Shown: piece by piece, positions 1 through 8,953 of the stretch | Layout of the letters: each line of letters opens with the position of its first letter | How positions within the stretch are numbered: the first letter of the stretch is position 1 | From: an uncultured Polaribacter sp. | GTDB taxonomy: Bacteria > Bacteroidota > Bacteroidia > Flavobacteriales > Flavobacteriaceae | Assembly (NCBI GenBank): GCA_913061165.1 | Contig: CAJXTJ010000009.1 | Coordinates: 1-33,976 of the forward strand | Length of the DNA: 33,976 bases | Direction of reading: 5' to 3' | Position numbers and translations under genes: made by a program | The notes under the pieces: model-generated | Told to the model about the DNA's origin: nothing | Database searches by the model: none | What the model saw: only the letters and a program-made list of their open reading frames with translations

Positions 1-39
1 GAGAGGTCTCGTGGGCTCGGAGATGTGTATAAGAGACAG
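1..39. other. Illumina Nextera (Tn5) adapter left on contig end
   Basis: Bases 6-39 match the Nextera read-2 transposase adapter exactly: GTCTCGTGGGCTCGG followed by the 19-bp Tn5 mosaic end AGATGTGTATAAGAGACAG. The five bases before it (GAGAG) would fit the tail of an i7 index in the amplification primer. This is a library artefact, not chromosome. Genomic sequence begins at about base 40, so only about 11 bp of real sequence precede the first gene and its promoter is not visible. The contig end here is an assembly end, not a biological one. Confidence 0.97.
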
Positions 40-50
40 TAATTAGACTT

Positions 51-2381
51 ATGATGAAATCAGTTTTTAGTAAAATCTCGATTTTTACTGTTTTTTCAAT
101 AGTAATTTTTAGTTGTGCTAATTCAAAAAATCAAAAGCAATTTACACTTGCAGAATATGAGGATGCCGCAAAGCACATGGATAGAAGTTTGTACGGTGTA
201 GTCTACAACCAAGTTTCTGGAAGTGCGTTTGTAAACAACAATAACTTACTTTATACTACCAAAACTAAAGATGGAAAAAAATTCGTCTTAGTAAACACGA
301 ATACTCAAACAAAAGAAACTGCTTTTAACCACGAAAAATTAGCTAAAATGCTATCCAAAGAGTTAGATAAAGAAATAGATGCAAACGCATTGCCTATTTC
401 TAATGTTTCTTTTTCTAAAGATCTAAATACATTACAATTTATTGCTTTCAATCAAAAATACGCATACAAAATAAAAGAGCATACTTTAGTGCAACAACCT
501 TCAGAAAGAAACCCTGCAGACAGCAATGAACATGTTTCTCCTAATGGTAAATTAGCTGCTTATATTGAGTATTATAATCTTTGGATTCGTGATTTAGATA
601 CCGATAAACGTATGCAACTTACTTTTGATGGAAAACAAGATTATGGGTATGCAACTAATAATGCAGGGTGGATTAAAAGTGATGGGGCTGTTTTAAAATG
701 GTCTCCAAATTCTGATAAAATTGCAACATTTCAGCAAGATGCAAGAGGTGTTGGTATGATGTACTTAACCTCCTCAAATGTTGGGCATCCAAGGTTAGAA
801 GCATGGAAACATCCTTTGCCAGGAGATGCCGAAATATTCACCATTGAACGTGTAATTATTCATTTAGGAAACCAACCAAAAACGGTGCGTTTAAAAATGG
901 AGAAAGATTTTCAAAGGGGCACTACAACAGACCATATTGCTGGAAGAAATAACGAATTACTTGATGCACAATGGAATAAAAAAGGAACAAAATTTGCTTT
1001 TGTCTCTAGTTCCAGAGATCATAAAATTGCACATTTACAAATTGCAGATGCCCAAACTGGCGCTGTTACATCTGTTCACAAAGAAGTAGTAGCAACCTAT
1101 TATGAATCTGGGGTAAATGCAGAAAACTGGAAAGTGTTATTCGATTCTAATGAGTTTATATGGTATTCAGAAAAAACGGATTGGGGTCATCTTTATTTAT
1201 ATGATTTAAAAACGAAAGCATTGAAAAATAAAATTACTTCTGGTGATTTTATTGTGAAGCAAATAAAAAGCATAGACGAAGAAAATAGACAGATTTATTT
1301 TTCTGCTGGTGGAAAAGAAGCTGGAAACCCGTATCATAATTACTACTATAAAGTAAATTTTGATGGTACTAAATTCACCAACCTAACGCCTTCTAAAGGA
1401 ACACATTCCGTTACTATTTCTGACGATTATTCGCTATTAGTTGATACCTACTCAACAACCACAGAACCACCAATTACTGTTTTAAGAAACGGGTCTGGTG
1501 AAAAAATAATGGATTTAGAAACCGCAGACATTTCTGAATTGAAAGAAAAAAATTGGCAAGCACCAGTTGAGTTTTCTGTAAAAGCAAGAGATAAAAATAC
1601 AGATTTGTACGGTATTATGTGTTTACCTTCTCATTATAATGCCAATAAAAAATATCCTGTTTTAAATTATATTTATCCAGGTCCGCAATCTGGAAGTATA
1701 GGAAATTACGGTTTTAGACCTGTTTGGAGAGACTTTCAAGCAGTTGCAGAATTAGGTTTTGTGGTGGTTGCAGTCGATGCAATGGGAACCCCAATGCGCT
1801 CTAAATCTTTTCATGACGCCTATTACGGAAATATGGGCGACAATGGTTTGCCAGATAATATAACAGCAATTAAACAATTAGCACAAAAATACAAAGGAAT
1901 GGATCTTGAAAGAGTTGGAATTTGGGGACATTCTGGTGGAGGATTTGCTTCTACAAGAGCTGTATTTGCATATCCTGAATTTTATGATGTAGCTGTTTCT
2001 GGCGCTGGAAATCATGATAATAGAAATTACGAAGCAGATTGGGGAGAAAAATGGCAAGGACTTTTGATAGAAGGAAATCTTGAAGGAAAAACAGACGGAA
2101 CTACCAATTATGACAATCAAGCGAATCAATTAATTGCAAAAGATTTAAAAGGAAAATTACTAATTACCCATGGTTCTATGGACAATAATGTACCCCCGTC
2201 TAATACAATGCTGGTAGTTGAGGCTTTAATAAAAGCAAATAAAGATTTCGACATGATTTTATATCCAAATAAAAGACACGGTTATGGAGATATGACAAAC
2301 TACATGACTAGAAAACGTTGGGATTATTTTGTGACCCATTTATTGAATGCCAAACCAGCAAAAGGTTTCCAATTAAAATAA
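51..2381 (+). CDS. S9 family peptidase (dipeptidyl peptidase IV type), lipoprotein
   Basis: Predicted secreted serine peptidase that removes N-terminal dipeptides (typically Xaa-Pro) from peptides. A hydrophobic leader ending in FSCANS gives a lipobox with Cys about residue 22, so it is probably anchored in the outer or periplasmic membrane. The middle is a DPP-IV-type beta-propeller (roughly 80-500) and the C-terminus an alpha/beta-hydrolase domain. Visible triad: Ser628 in GHSGGG, Asp711 in GSMDNN and His743 in KRHGYGD. Many DPP-IV proteins have GWSYGG at the nucleophile; GHSGGG is a variant. Length (776 aa) is normal for the family. The start is ATG-ATG; either Met could be used. The M1 peptidase follows after 18 bp, so the two are probably co-transcribed. 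The adapter removes the upstream region. Exact substrate specificity cannot be read from sequence. Confidence 0.93.
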   Translation: MMKSVFSKISIFTVFSIVIFSCANSKNQKQFTLAEYEDAAKHMDRSLYGVVYNQVSGSAFVNNNNLLYTTKTKDGKKFVLVNTNTQTKETAFNHEKLAKMLSKELDKEIDANALPISNVSFSKDLNTLQFIAFNQKYAYKIKEHTLVQQPSERNPADSNEHVSPNGKLAAYIEYYNLWIRDLDTDKRMQLTFDGKQDYGYATNNAGWIKSDGAVLKWSPNSDKIATFQQDARGVGMMYLTSSNVGHPRLEAWKHPLPGDAEIFTIERVIIHLGNQPKTVRLKMEKDFQRGTTTDHIAGRNNELLDAQWNKKGTKFAFVSSSRDHKIAHLQIADAQTGAVTSVHKEVVATYYESGVNAENWKVLFDSNEFIWYSEKTDWGHLYLYDLKTKALKNKITSGDFIVKQIKSIDEENRQIYFSAGGKEAGNPYHNYYYKVNFDGTKFTNLTPSKGTHSVTISDDYSLLVDTYSTTTEPPITVLRNGSGEKIMDLETADISELKEKNWQAPVEFSVKARDKNTDLYGIMCLPSHYNANKKYPVLNYIYPGPQSGSIGNYGFRPVWRDFQAVAELGFVVVAVDAMGTPMRSKSFHDAYYGNMGDNGLPDNITAIKQLAQKYKGMDLERVGIWGHSGGGFASTRAVFAYPEFYDVAVSGAGNHDNRNYEADWGEKWQGLLIEGNLEGKTDGTTNYDNQANQLIAKDLKGKLLITHGSMDNNVPPSNTMLVVEALIKANKDFDMILYPNKRHGYGDMTNYMTRKRWDYFVTHLLNAKPAKGFQLK

Positions 2382-2399
2382 TATTAAAAAAATAACAAC

Positions 2400-4049
2400 A
2401 TGAAATATCGTTTTTATATACTTCTGTATTTGACATTTATGTGTGCTTTAAATTTTCAATCGCAGGGCTTAATGGATGAAAAAAACCACTTCTCTAGACA
2501 AGATACCTTGAGAGGATCAATAACCCCAGAAAGAATTTGGTGGGATTTAACCTATTATCATTTAAAGGTAGAAGTAGATCCAGAGAAAAAATATATTTCA
2601 GGAGAAAACACGATAAAGTATACTGTTTTAAGCGCTAATCAAACAATGCAAATTGATTTGCAAACACCTTTAAAGATGACAAAGGTTACGCAAGATGGTA
2701 AAGAGCTAGCAGTTCTTCATGACGGAAATGCGCATTTTGTAACACTTACTAAACAGCAAGTAATAGGCAATACAGAAAGTATTATTGTGCAGTATGAAGG
2801 AAACCCTAAAGAAGCTATTAGAGCACCCTGGGATGGCGGTTTTTCATGGAAAAAAGATGCCAATGGCAAGCATTTTGTAGCCACATCTTGTCAAGGTTTA
2901 GGTGCAAGTGTTTGGTGGCCTTGCAAAGACCATATGTATGACGAAGTAGAAAGCATGCGCATTAGTGTTACCGTTCCAAGCAATTTAATGGATGTTTCGA
3001 ATGGTAGGTTAGAAAGTATTGAAAACCATGGAGAAACTACAACCTATAATTGGTTTGTAGACAACCCAATAAATAATTACGGAGTAAATGTAAATATTGG
3101 CGATTATACTCATTTTTCTGAAGTTTTTGATGGAGAAAAAGGACCTTTATCGATGGATTATTATGTACTAAAGGACAATCTAAAAAAAGCAAAAAAACAA
3201 TTCACAGACGCACCAAAAATGATGAGAGCTTTTGAGCATTGGTTTGGTGCATATCCTTTTTATGAAGATGGTTTTAAATTGGTAGAAGTACCTTATTTAG
3301 GCATGGAACACCAAAGTTCTGTGACGTATGGAAATCAATACAAACAAGGGTATCTTGGTAGAGATTTATCTGGAACAGGTTGGGGTTTAAAATTCGATTT
3401 TATTATTATACACGAATCTGGGCATGAATGGTTTGCAAACAATATTACAGATATAGATATTGCTGACATGTGGATTCATGAAAGTTTTACCAATTATTCT
3501 GAAAGTCTTTTTTTAGATTATTATTATGGAAAAAAAGCTTCCTCAGAATATGTTATTGGCCTTCGAAAAACGATTGCAAATACAAGTCCGATTATTGGAA
3601 AATACAATCTAAACAAAGAAGGATCTTCAGACATGTATAACAAAGGTGGTAATATGCTTCACACCTTAAGACAATTGATAGATAATGACGAAAAATGGCG
3701 TCTTATCCTTAGGAAAATGAATGCTGAGTTTTATCATCAAACAGTTACAACAAAACAGATAGAGGATTTTTTAAGCAAAGAAACTGGTTTTAATTTGAAT
3801 CCGTTTTTTGATCAATATTTAAGAGCTATTAACATACCAACCTTAGAGTATAAGATTGAAAAAAAGACTTTAAAATATCGTTGGACGAATACTGTTGCTA
3901 ATTTTGAAATGCCCTTAAAAACAACTATTAATGGCGAAGAAAAATGGATCTACCCAACAAGTACTTGGAAAAATTTAGCGCTAACATCAGCCGGCACTAG
4001 TTTTCTAATTGATGAAAATTTTTATGTTTTCACTAAAAACGTAAATTAA
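2400..4049 (+). CDS. M1 family zinc metallopeptidase (aminopeptidase)
   Basis: Secreted zinc aminopeptidase of the M1/gluzincin family. An N-terminal hydrophobic segment (about residues 4-20) looks like a Sec signal peptide. The zinc site is HESGH at 338-342 with the third ligand Glu361 at the canonical +19 spacing (HExxH-x18-E). The substrate-binding exopeptidase motif, usually GxMEN, reads GMEHQ at 301-305. A Tyr near 413 (DMYNKGG) sits where the catalytic Tyr is expected. At 549 aa it has the N-terminal beta domain and the catalytic domain but lacks the long C-terminal helical domain of E. coli PepN-type enzymes. It lies 18 bp after the S9 peptidase, suggesting joint use in extracellular or periplasmic peptide breakdown. 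Family assignment is firm; specificity is not known. Confidence 0.93.
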   Translation: MKYRFYILLYLTFMCALNFQSQGLMDEKNHFSRQDTLRGSITPERIWWDLTYYHLKVEVDPEKKYISGENTIKYTVLSANQTMQIDLQTPLKMTKVTQDGKELAVLHDGNAHFVTLTKQQVIGNTESIIVQYEGNPKEAIRAPWDGGFSWKKDANGKHFVATSCQGLGASVWWPCKDHMYDEVESMRISVTVPSNLMDVSNGRLESIENHGETTTYNWFVDNPINNYGVNVNIGDYTHFSEVFDGEKGPLSMDYYVLKDNLKKAKKQFTDAPKMMRAFEHWFGAYPFYEDGFKLVEVPYLGMEHQSSVTYGNQYKQGYLGRDLSGTGWGLKFDFIIIHESGHEWFANNITDIDIADMWIHESFTNYSESLFLDYYYGKKASSEYVIGLRKTIANTSPIIGKYNLNKEGSSDMYNKGGNMLHTLRQLIDNDEKWRLILRKMNAEFYHQTVTTKQIEDFLSKETGFNLNPFFDQYLRAINIPTLEYKIEKKTLKYRWTNTVANFEMPLKTTINGEEKWIYPTSTWKNLALTSAGTSFLIDENFYVFTKNVN

Positions 4050-4075
4050 ATCCATACAATCTTTCAAACAAGATG

Positions 4076-4702
4076 TTATTCTAAAATATATGCTCTTATA
4101 ATGAAATCTGTTTTCGGATATTCCTCGCGTACAAATACGTTTCCAAATTTTGAGATCACATCTTGTTTTCTCCCTAGTTTTTCTCCGTACCCATCATAAA
4201 ACTTTAAAATAACTTCTTTTCCAGCAACTACTTTTGCCACTACTGGGAAACCAGTAACTCCAGAATATGCCAGTTTATCTAGACGGTAATTATCTTTTAG
4301 ATTGATAAATATTTGGTTAGAGCGACTTTTAACGCCTCCTCTAGCAAATGCAATTGTCATCGCATCATTTTTTAGTGTTACAGGTTCATCTTTTATACCG
4401 CTCCGTTGCCAACTATTATTTATTAAAGTGTCATTATGAATTCCGAATTGCGCCACAAAGTTAGGAACTACCCTAAAAATTGAAATATCTTGATAATAGT
4501 TTTTTGTAATTAATTGATACAATCTATCCACACCATTTGGGGCCCATTCTCTTTTTGCTTCAATATCAAAGTTCCCTTGTGTAGTTTCAAAACGTGCGTT
4601 AAAAGTTTCAGGTGCCTGGATGTTTGTCCATTTTTCTTTAAATAATTTCGGACTACAACTGCACAATAAAATAACAATAAAGAGATATATTCCTTTTTTC
4701 AT
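4076..4702 (-). CDS. Cyclophilin-type peptidyl-prolyl isomerase, lipoprotein
   Basis: Predicted periplasmic peptidyl-prolyl cis-trans isomerase that assists folding of exported proteins. The 208-aa product begins with a short leader and lipobox (LLCSCS, Cys about 15), so it is probably a lipoprotein. The cyclophilin core is recognisable in FETTQGNFDIEA, then the IFRVVPNFVAQFG block holding the active-site Arg and Phe-containing strand, and later an IFINLKDN strand. The usual FMIQGGD motif appears as FVAQFGI, so it is a divergent member. It converges with the M1 peptidase gene (26 bp apart) and is on the same strand as ftsZ, but the dcw terminator lies between them, so it should have its own promoter. 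Confidence 0.85.
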   Translation of the reverse strand: MKKGIYLFIVILLCSCSPKLFKEKWTNIQAPETFNARFETTQGNFDIEAKREWAPNGVDRLYQLITKNYYQDISIFRVVPNFVAQFGIHNDTLINNSWQRSGIKDEPVTLKNDAMTIAFARGGVKSRSNQIFINLKDNYRLDKLAYSGVTGFPVVAKVVAGKEVILKFYDGYGEKLGRKQDVISKFGNVFVREEYPKTDFIIRAYILE

Positions 4703-4720
4703 ACTACTAAATTAGATGCG

Positions 4721-4765
4721 TAAAGATAATAAAAATGTGTGCTTTAATTAAACATCACAAAGATA
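4721..4765 (-). promoter_or_regulatory. Candidate promoter(s) of the isomerase gene
   Basis: On the minus strand there are two matches or near-matches to the Bacteroidota -7 element TAnnTTTG: TATCTTTG (4765-4758) and TATCTTTA (4728-4721). Neither has a TTG at the usual 17-23 bp upstream, so which one is used cannot be decided from sequence. The 209-bp gap between the isomerase and ftsZ holds no other gene. Confidence 0.35.
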
Positions 4766-4855
4766 TTCAACTAGCATATATTGTATCCATTAATTAAACC
4801 TTTCGCAATTTTTAAGTTACTTTTAAAATTTCTTTGAACTGAAAAATAAAACCAA

Positions 4856-4890
4856 AAAAACCGTATCAAATTAATTTTGATACGGTTTTT
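4856..4890 (-). terminator. Intrinsic terminator at the end of the dcw cluster
   Basis: A perfect 15-bp inverted repeat (AAAAACCGTATCAAA, loop TTAAT, then its complement) lies 22 bp after the ftsZ stop codon. On the minus strand it ends in a T run, as an intrinsic terminator should. The flanking A/T tracts make it bidirectional in principle, but no + strand gene reads into it. It separates the dcw operon from the isomerase gene. Confidence 0.85.
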
Positions 4891-4911
4891 AAACTTTTAA
4901 CAGAACGAATA

Positions 4912-6822
4912 CTAATCTACATTGTCATGTAAAAAAGAATTATTAGATTTAAAATCAATATCGCTATCATCGGTTTTAATAGCCGTCTTAGACCTACTAA
5001 TTGATGCATCTGCACTCAAGTCTAATCCTAATCTTTTATAAGCTGGTTGGCGTTCAATTTCATCTATGTTTTTATTCAATTGATCATTGAATTTATAATT
5101 GAAACCTTTCATTTTTTTACGTCTTTCTTCTGCTCTTTTTTGTAATTCAGATATTGTTAAATCTAAAGGAGAAACTTCTTCACTGATTGTTTGTATACTA
5201 TTTATTTTCGCTTCAGGTGCTGCTGTCTTTAATTCAAATTGAATTTCTTCTTCCGCAACAGTGGTCTCTTTTCCCGTAATGCGAGAACTTTTACCAATCG
5301 TTGGTTTTGCGTCAAAATCTTCTAAAACGTAACGTGTCTCTTGATTTTTATGGATAGGAATAACTTCCTCTACTGCAACAACCTCTATATCATTAACATC
5401 TTCAGAAGGGGCATTTAAATTAAATGTAATAGCTTGTGATACTTCCTCTTCTCTTGCGTTATTTAACGGCAAATCGAATAATAAATCTGCTTGAATTTGT
5501 TTTGGCTCTTCAACAACAGCTTCTGCAATTGGTGTAACATCTGTAATAACAAAATCATCCTCAGAAACAATATCTAGAGATACTTCTTCGTGAAAAACAG
5601 GTGTATTTACAATGGTTTCAGAAGTTGGTATCAAGTCCATTTTCGGAGTTGACTTTACTTCTTCAAATTCCGCATCATCTTCTAAAATATGAATAATTTT
5701 TTCTTGGACAACATCAGAAATTGGTTGCTCTAAAGTAGGTGACTTCGTAATGGTCTTTTCACCAAAATTATAGGTTGCTTTTTGATCATTCTCTAAAGTA
5801 TGAACTATCTTTTTAACCTCTGTATTTGTTATTGTACTCTGTTGATCTTTTGCAAAACCAGTAGCAACAATTGTTACAGCAATAGAATCTCCTAATTTCT
5901 CATCTTCACCAACACCCATAATAATATTGGCATCATACCCTGCTTCATCTTGAATATAATCGTTTATTTCTCCTATTTCATCTAACGTAACTTCATTAGT
6001 TCCTGAAACAATTAACAACAAGACATTTTTAGCTCCTGTAATTTTATTATCGTTTAATAATGGAGAATCTAATGCTTTTACAATCGCTGTTCTTGCTCTA
6101 TTGGTTCCTTCTTCTTTTGCAGAACCCATAATAGCTGTTCCACTATTAGAAAGCACTGTTTTTGCATCATGTAAATCAATATTTTGCTTGTAATGATGTG
6201 TAATTACCTCTGCAATACCACGAGAAGCAGTAGATAAAACTTCATCTGCTTTCGAAAAACCGGCTTTAAAACCAAGGTTACCGTATACCTCGCGTAGTTT
6301 ATTATTATTAATTACAATTAAAGAATCTACATTTTGGCGCAATTGATCAATTCCTTCTTGAGCTTGTTTAGATCGTCTTCTTCCTTCAAAAGCAAAAGGC
6401 ATGGTTACAATTCCAACCGTAAGAATATCCATATCTTTAGCAATCTTTGCAATAATTGGTGCGGCTCCCGTACCAGTTCCACCACCCATTCCTGCTGTTA
6501 TAAATACCATTTTTGTTTGGGTATTTAACATTTGCTGAATTTCCTGCATACTCTCCTTGGCTGCTTGTGCTCCAATTTCTGGATTTGCCCCCGCACCCAA
6601 ACCAGAAGTTAAGTTAGCACCTAATTGTATTTTATTAGGAACTGAACTATTTTCTAATGCTTGTGAATCTGTATTACAAATTACAAAGTCTACACCTTTA
6701 ATTTGCTGCGTAAACATGTGGTTTACTGCATTGCTTCCTCCACCACCAACACCAATTACTTTTATAGTGTTAGATTGTGTCTTTGGCATGTTAAATGAAA
6801 TGTTATCAAATTCTGTGCTCAT
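4912..6822 (-). CDS. ftsZ: Cell division protein FtsZ
   Basis: Tubulin-like GTPase that polymerises into the division ring at mid-cell. The N-terminal GTPase domain (about 18-330) contains [13 protein letters not shown] and the tubulin signature GGGTGTG at 113-119. The 636-aa length is far above that of E. coli FtsZ (383 aa), because of a long, acidic, low-complexity linker (about 335-590) rich in Glu, Val and Ile. A basic segment ([12 protein letters not shown]) and a short tail follow. Long linkers are usual in Flavobacteriia. It is the last gene of the dcw operon, 76 bp after ftsA and followed by a strong terminator. I see no clear TAnnTTTG element in the 76-bp gap, although a dedicated ftsZ promoter cannot be excluded. 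Confidence 0.98.
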   Translation of the reverse strand: MSTEFDNISFNMPKTQSNTIKVIGVGGGGSNAVNHMFTQQIKGVDFVICNTDSQALENSSVPNKIQLGANLTSGLGAGANPEIGAQAAKESMQEIQQMLNTQTKMVFITAGMGGGTGTGAAPIIAKIAKDMDILTVGIVTMPFAFEGRRRSKQAQEGIDQLRQNVDSLIVINNNKLREVYGNLGFKAGFSKADEVLSTASRGIAEVITHHYKQNIDLHDAKTVLSNSGTAIMGSAKEEGTNRARTAIVKALDSPLLNDNKITGAKNVLLLIVSGTNEVTLDEIGEINDYIQDEAGYDANIIMGVGEDEKLGDSIAVTIVATGFAKDQQSTITNTEVKKIVHTLENDQKATYNFGEKTITKSPTLEQPISDVVQEKIIHILEDDAEFEEVKSTPKMDLIPTSETIVNTPVFHEEVSLDIVSEDDFVITDVTPIAEAVVEEPKQIQADLLFDLPLNNAREEEVSQAITFNLNAPSEDVNDIEVVAVEEVIPIHKNQETRYVLEDFDAKPTIGKSSRITGKETTVAEEEIQFELKTAAPEAKINSIQTISEEVSPLDLTISELQKRAEERRKKMKGFNYKFNDQLNKNIDEIERQPAYKRLGLDLSADASISRSKTAIKTDDSDIDFKSNNSFLHDNVD

Positions 6823-6898
6823 AATAACGTTCTATTATATTTTATTTTTTCTTTATTATATATGTACTCTTAAACCACTCTTTACGTACTCACTTTTT

Positions 6899-8221
6899 TT
6901 ACTCTGCATTGTCTAGGAAATCCTTAAGACTTTCTGTAAACTTATCAAAAAATGATTTTTTCTTTTTTGATTTTGGTTTTTCATCTATCGCTGCGTCATT
7001 TTCAGATATATCTGCACCTTCTTCAGTAACCTCTTCGATAAGATCTTCTTCTTCTCTACCGTCTCTATTTAAACCTTCCATTAACAAACCAACTGCTGTG
7101 GCATATGATGGGCTAGATAAAGCATCTTCAGAATCTCCTGCTAAATGCTCGTTAGGAAAACCAATTCTAGCATCCATACCAGTAATATACTCTACTAATT
7201 GACGTAGATGTTTTAATTGAGATCCACCACCTGTCAAGACAATTCCTGCAATTAGCTTTCCCTTTGCAGTTTCATGTCCATAATTTTTTACTTCTAAATA
7301 TACGTGCTCAATAATTTCTTGCACTCTAGCATGAATAATCTTAGATAAATTCTTTAGGGTAATTTCCTTTGGCTCCCTTCCTCTTAAACCAGGAATTGAA
7401 ACAATTTCTGTTTCTTTATTTTCACCTGGCCACGCAGATCCAAATTTAATTTTTAATAACTCTGCTTGCTTTTCTATTATGGAACAACCTTCTTTAATAT
7501 CATCTGTTATTACATTTCCTCCAAAAGGAATAACCGCCGTATGTCTAATAATACCATCCTTAAAAATGGCTAAATCTGTGGTACCCCCACCAATATCAAT
7601 CAAAGCCACACCTGCTTCTTTTTCTTCTACACTTAGCACTGCGGCTGCAGATGCCAATGGTTCTAAGGTGATATCACTTAAGTCTAAACCTGCACTTTTT
7701 ACACAACGGCCAATATTTCTAATAGAAGAAACTTGCCCAACAACTACATGAAAATTTGCTTCTAAACGACCACCATACATACCAATTGGTTCTTTAATAT
7801 CTGCTTGAGAATCTACTTTAAATTCTTGTGGTAACACATGAATAATTTCTTCTCCTGGCAACATTACAAGTTTGTGTACTTGGTTTACTAAGTTTTCTAT
7901 GTCTGCCTCATCTATTACCTCATCTGCATTATTTCTTGTAATGTAGTCTGAATGATGTAAACTTCTAATATGCTGCCCAGCAATACCTACAACAACGTCT
8001 TCTATCTTTACACCAGAAACACTTTCTGCTTCGTCTACGGCTTGCTGAATAGACTGTATGGTCTGTGTAATATTACTTACAACACCTCGTTTTACGCCTA
8101 AGCTTTTCGCTTTACCAATACCAACAACTTCTATTTTGTCATATTCATTTTTACGACCAATCATGGCAACAATTTTAGTTGTACCAATATCTAAACCAAC
8201 AGCTATTTTATTGTTTTCCAT
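6899..8221 (-). CDS. ftsA: Cell division protein FtsA
   Basis: Actin-like ATPase that tethers FtsZ to the inner membrane and recruits later division proteins. The N-terminus has the phosphate-1 loop VGLDIGTTKIVAMIG, with the FtsA-specific 1C domain following. A second ATP-binding block (ALIDIGGGTTDLAIF) is near residue 210 and the adenosine motif (IVLTGGGSQL) near 330. An acidic and then lysine-rich stretch leads to a C-terminal amphipathic helix (FFDKFTESLKDFLDNAE), the expected membrane-targeting sequence. Length 440 aa is typical. It starts 6 bp after ftsQ and precedes ftsZ in the conserved order. Confidence 0.97.
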   Translation of the reverse strand: MENNKIAVGLDIGTTKIVAMIGRKNEYDKIEVVGIGKAKSLGVKRGVVSNITQTIQSIQQAVDEAESVSGVKIEDVVVGIAGQHIRSLHHSDYITRNNADEVIDEADIENLVNQVHKLVMLPGEEIIHVLPQEFKVDSQADIKEPIGMYGGRLEANFHVVVGQVSSIRNIGRCVKSAGLDLSDITLEPLASAAAVLSVEEKEAGVALIDIGGGTTDLAIFKDGIIRHTAVIPFGGNVITDDIKEGCSIIEKQAELLKIKFGSAWPGENKETEIVSIPGLRGREPKEITLKNLSKIIHARVQEIIEHVYLEVKNYGHETAKGKLIAGIVLTGGGSQLKHLRQLVEYITGMDARIGFPNEHLAGDSEDALSSPSYATAVGLLMEGLNRDGREEEDLIEEVTEEGADISENDAAIDEKPKSKKKKSFFDKFTESLKDFLDNAE

Positions 8222-8227
8222 TTCGAC

Positions 8228-8953
8228 TTATTTTGTGCACACAACTTGGTTGTGATATTTTAATGCAATCGTTTTATATTCTTGTATCATTTTATTTTTA
8301 AATGTAGTATTGTAAAACGCTTTTAACTTCTTAAACTTCAATTCTATTTCTGTTAATTTTCCGAAATTAATTTTATAATTTCCACTTCTTACAGAAAACT
8401 CATACGTATCATCGGCAGATTTTACAATCCCAACGATTTCTTTATGCAAAAAACTATCTTTTAAAATAGTTGATATTAGAGGTAAAATAACCTGAATATC
8501 TTCTGCATTTTTAACACCTGAAACTAACAGTACTCTTGCTGAATAATTAGCAGATAAAGGCATTTTTACACCCTGTTTATCAACATAATAAGAATCTTTA
8601 CCGGAAAGAATTCTTGCAATTGGTGTACGTTGTTTTATCGTCGCTTTTACTACTCCTCCTATGGTCAAAAAAACCACTGCTTTTTCTATATAAGGGTTTT
8701 TAGATACGCTGCGCTCTAAGCTGTATAAATCTAGTACAGATTTTGCTTGGTTTTGAACTGTTTTGTTATTTTGTATTAACAATTTATCAACCATTGCATG
8801 TGTTAAGAAATTGTTGTTTCCAGCTTCAAATTTAACTTCAATTTTTGTTACTTTTTTTCCATTATTCCTCTTGGAAGTAAATCCATACAAAAAGGTCAAA
8901 AACCCAATTAAACCAACCAATAACGAATACTTTAACACTCTTTTAAGCTTCAT
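8228..8953 (-). CDS. ftsQ: Cell division protein FtsQ
   Basis: Bitopic inner-membrane divisome protein that links early and late division proteins in the periplasm. It has a short cytoplasmic N-terminus, one membrane segment (about residues 8-25, YSLLVGLIGFLTFLYGF) and a periplasmic part whose start fits a POTRA domain (KVTKIEVKFEAGNNNFLT), followed by the FtsQ beta domain. Sequence similarity to proteobacterial FtsQ is low, as is normal for Bacteroidota, so the call leans on topology and position between murC and ftsA. Its start overlaps the end of murC by 11 bp, suggesting translational coupling. Length 241 aa. Confidence 0.9.
   Translation of the reverse strand: MKLKRVLKYSLLVGLIGFLTFLYGFTSKRNNGKKVTKIEVKFEAGNNNFLTHAMVDKLLIQNNKTVQNQAKSVLDLYSLERSVSKNPYIEKAVVFLTIGGVVKATIKQRTPIARILSGKDSYYVDKQGVKMPLSANYSARVLLVSGVKNAEDIQVILPLISTILKDSFLHKEIVGIVKSADDTYEFSVRSGNYKINFGKLTEIELKFKKLKAFYNTTFKNKMIQEYKTIALKYHNQVVCTK

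Noticed and set aside
21-39. Tn5/IS50 mosaic end as evidence of a transposon
   Set aside because: It is embedded in the complete Nextera adapter at the very end of the contig, so it is a library artefact.
6334-6916. Plus-strand ORFs of 64 and 119 aa opposite ftsZ
   Set aside because: They are antisense shadows of a highly conserved gene and show no family features.
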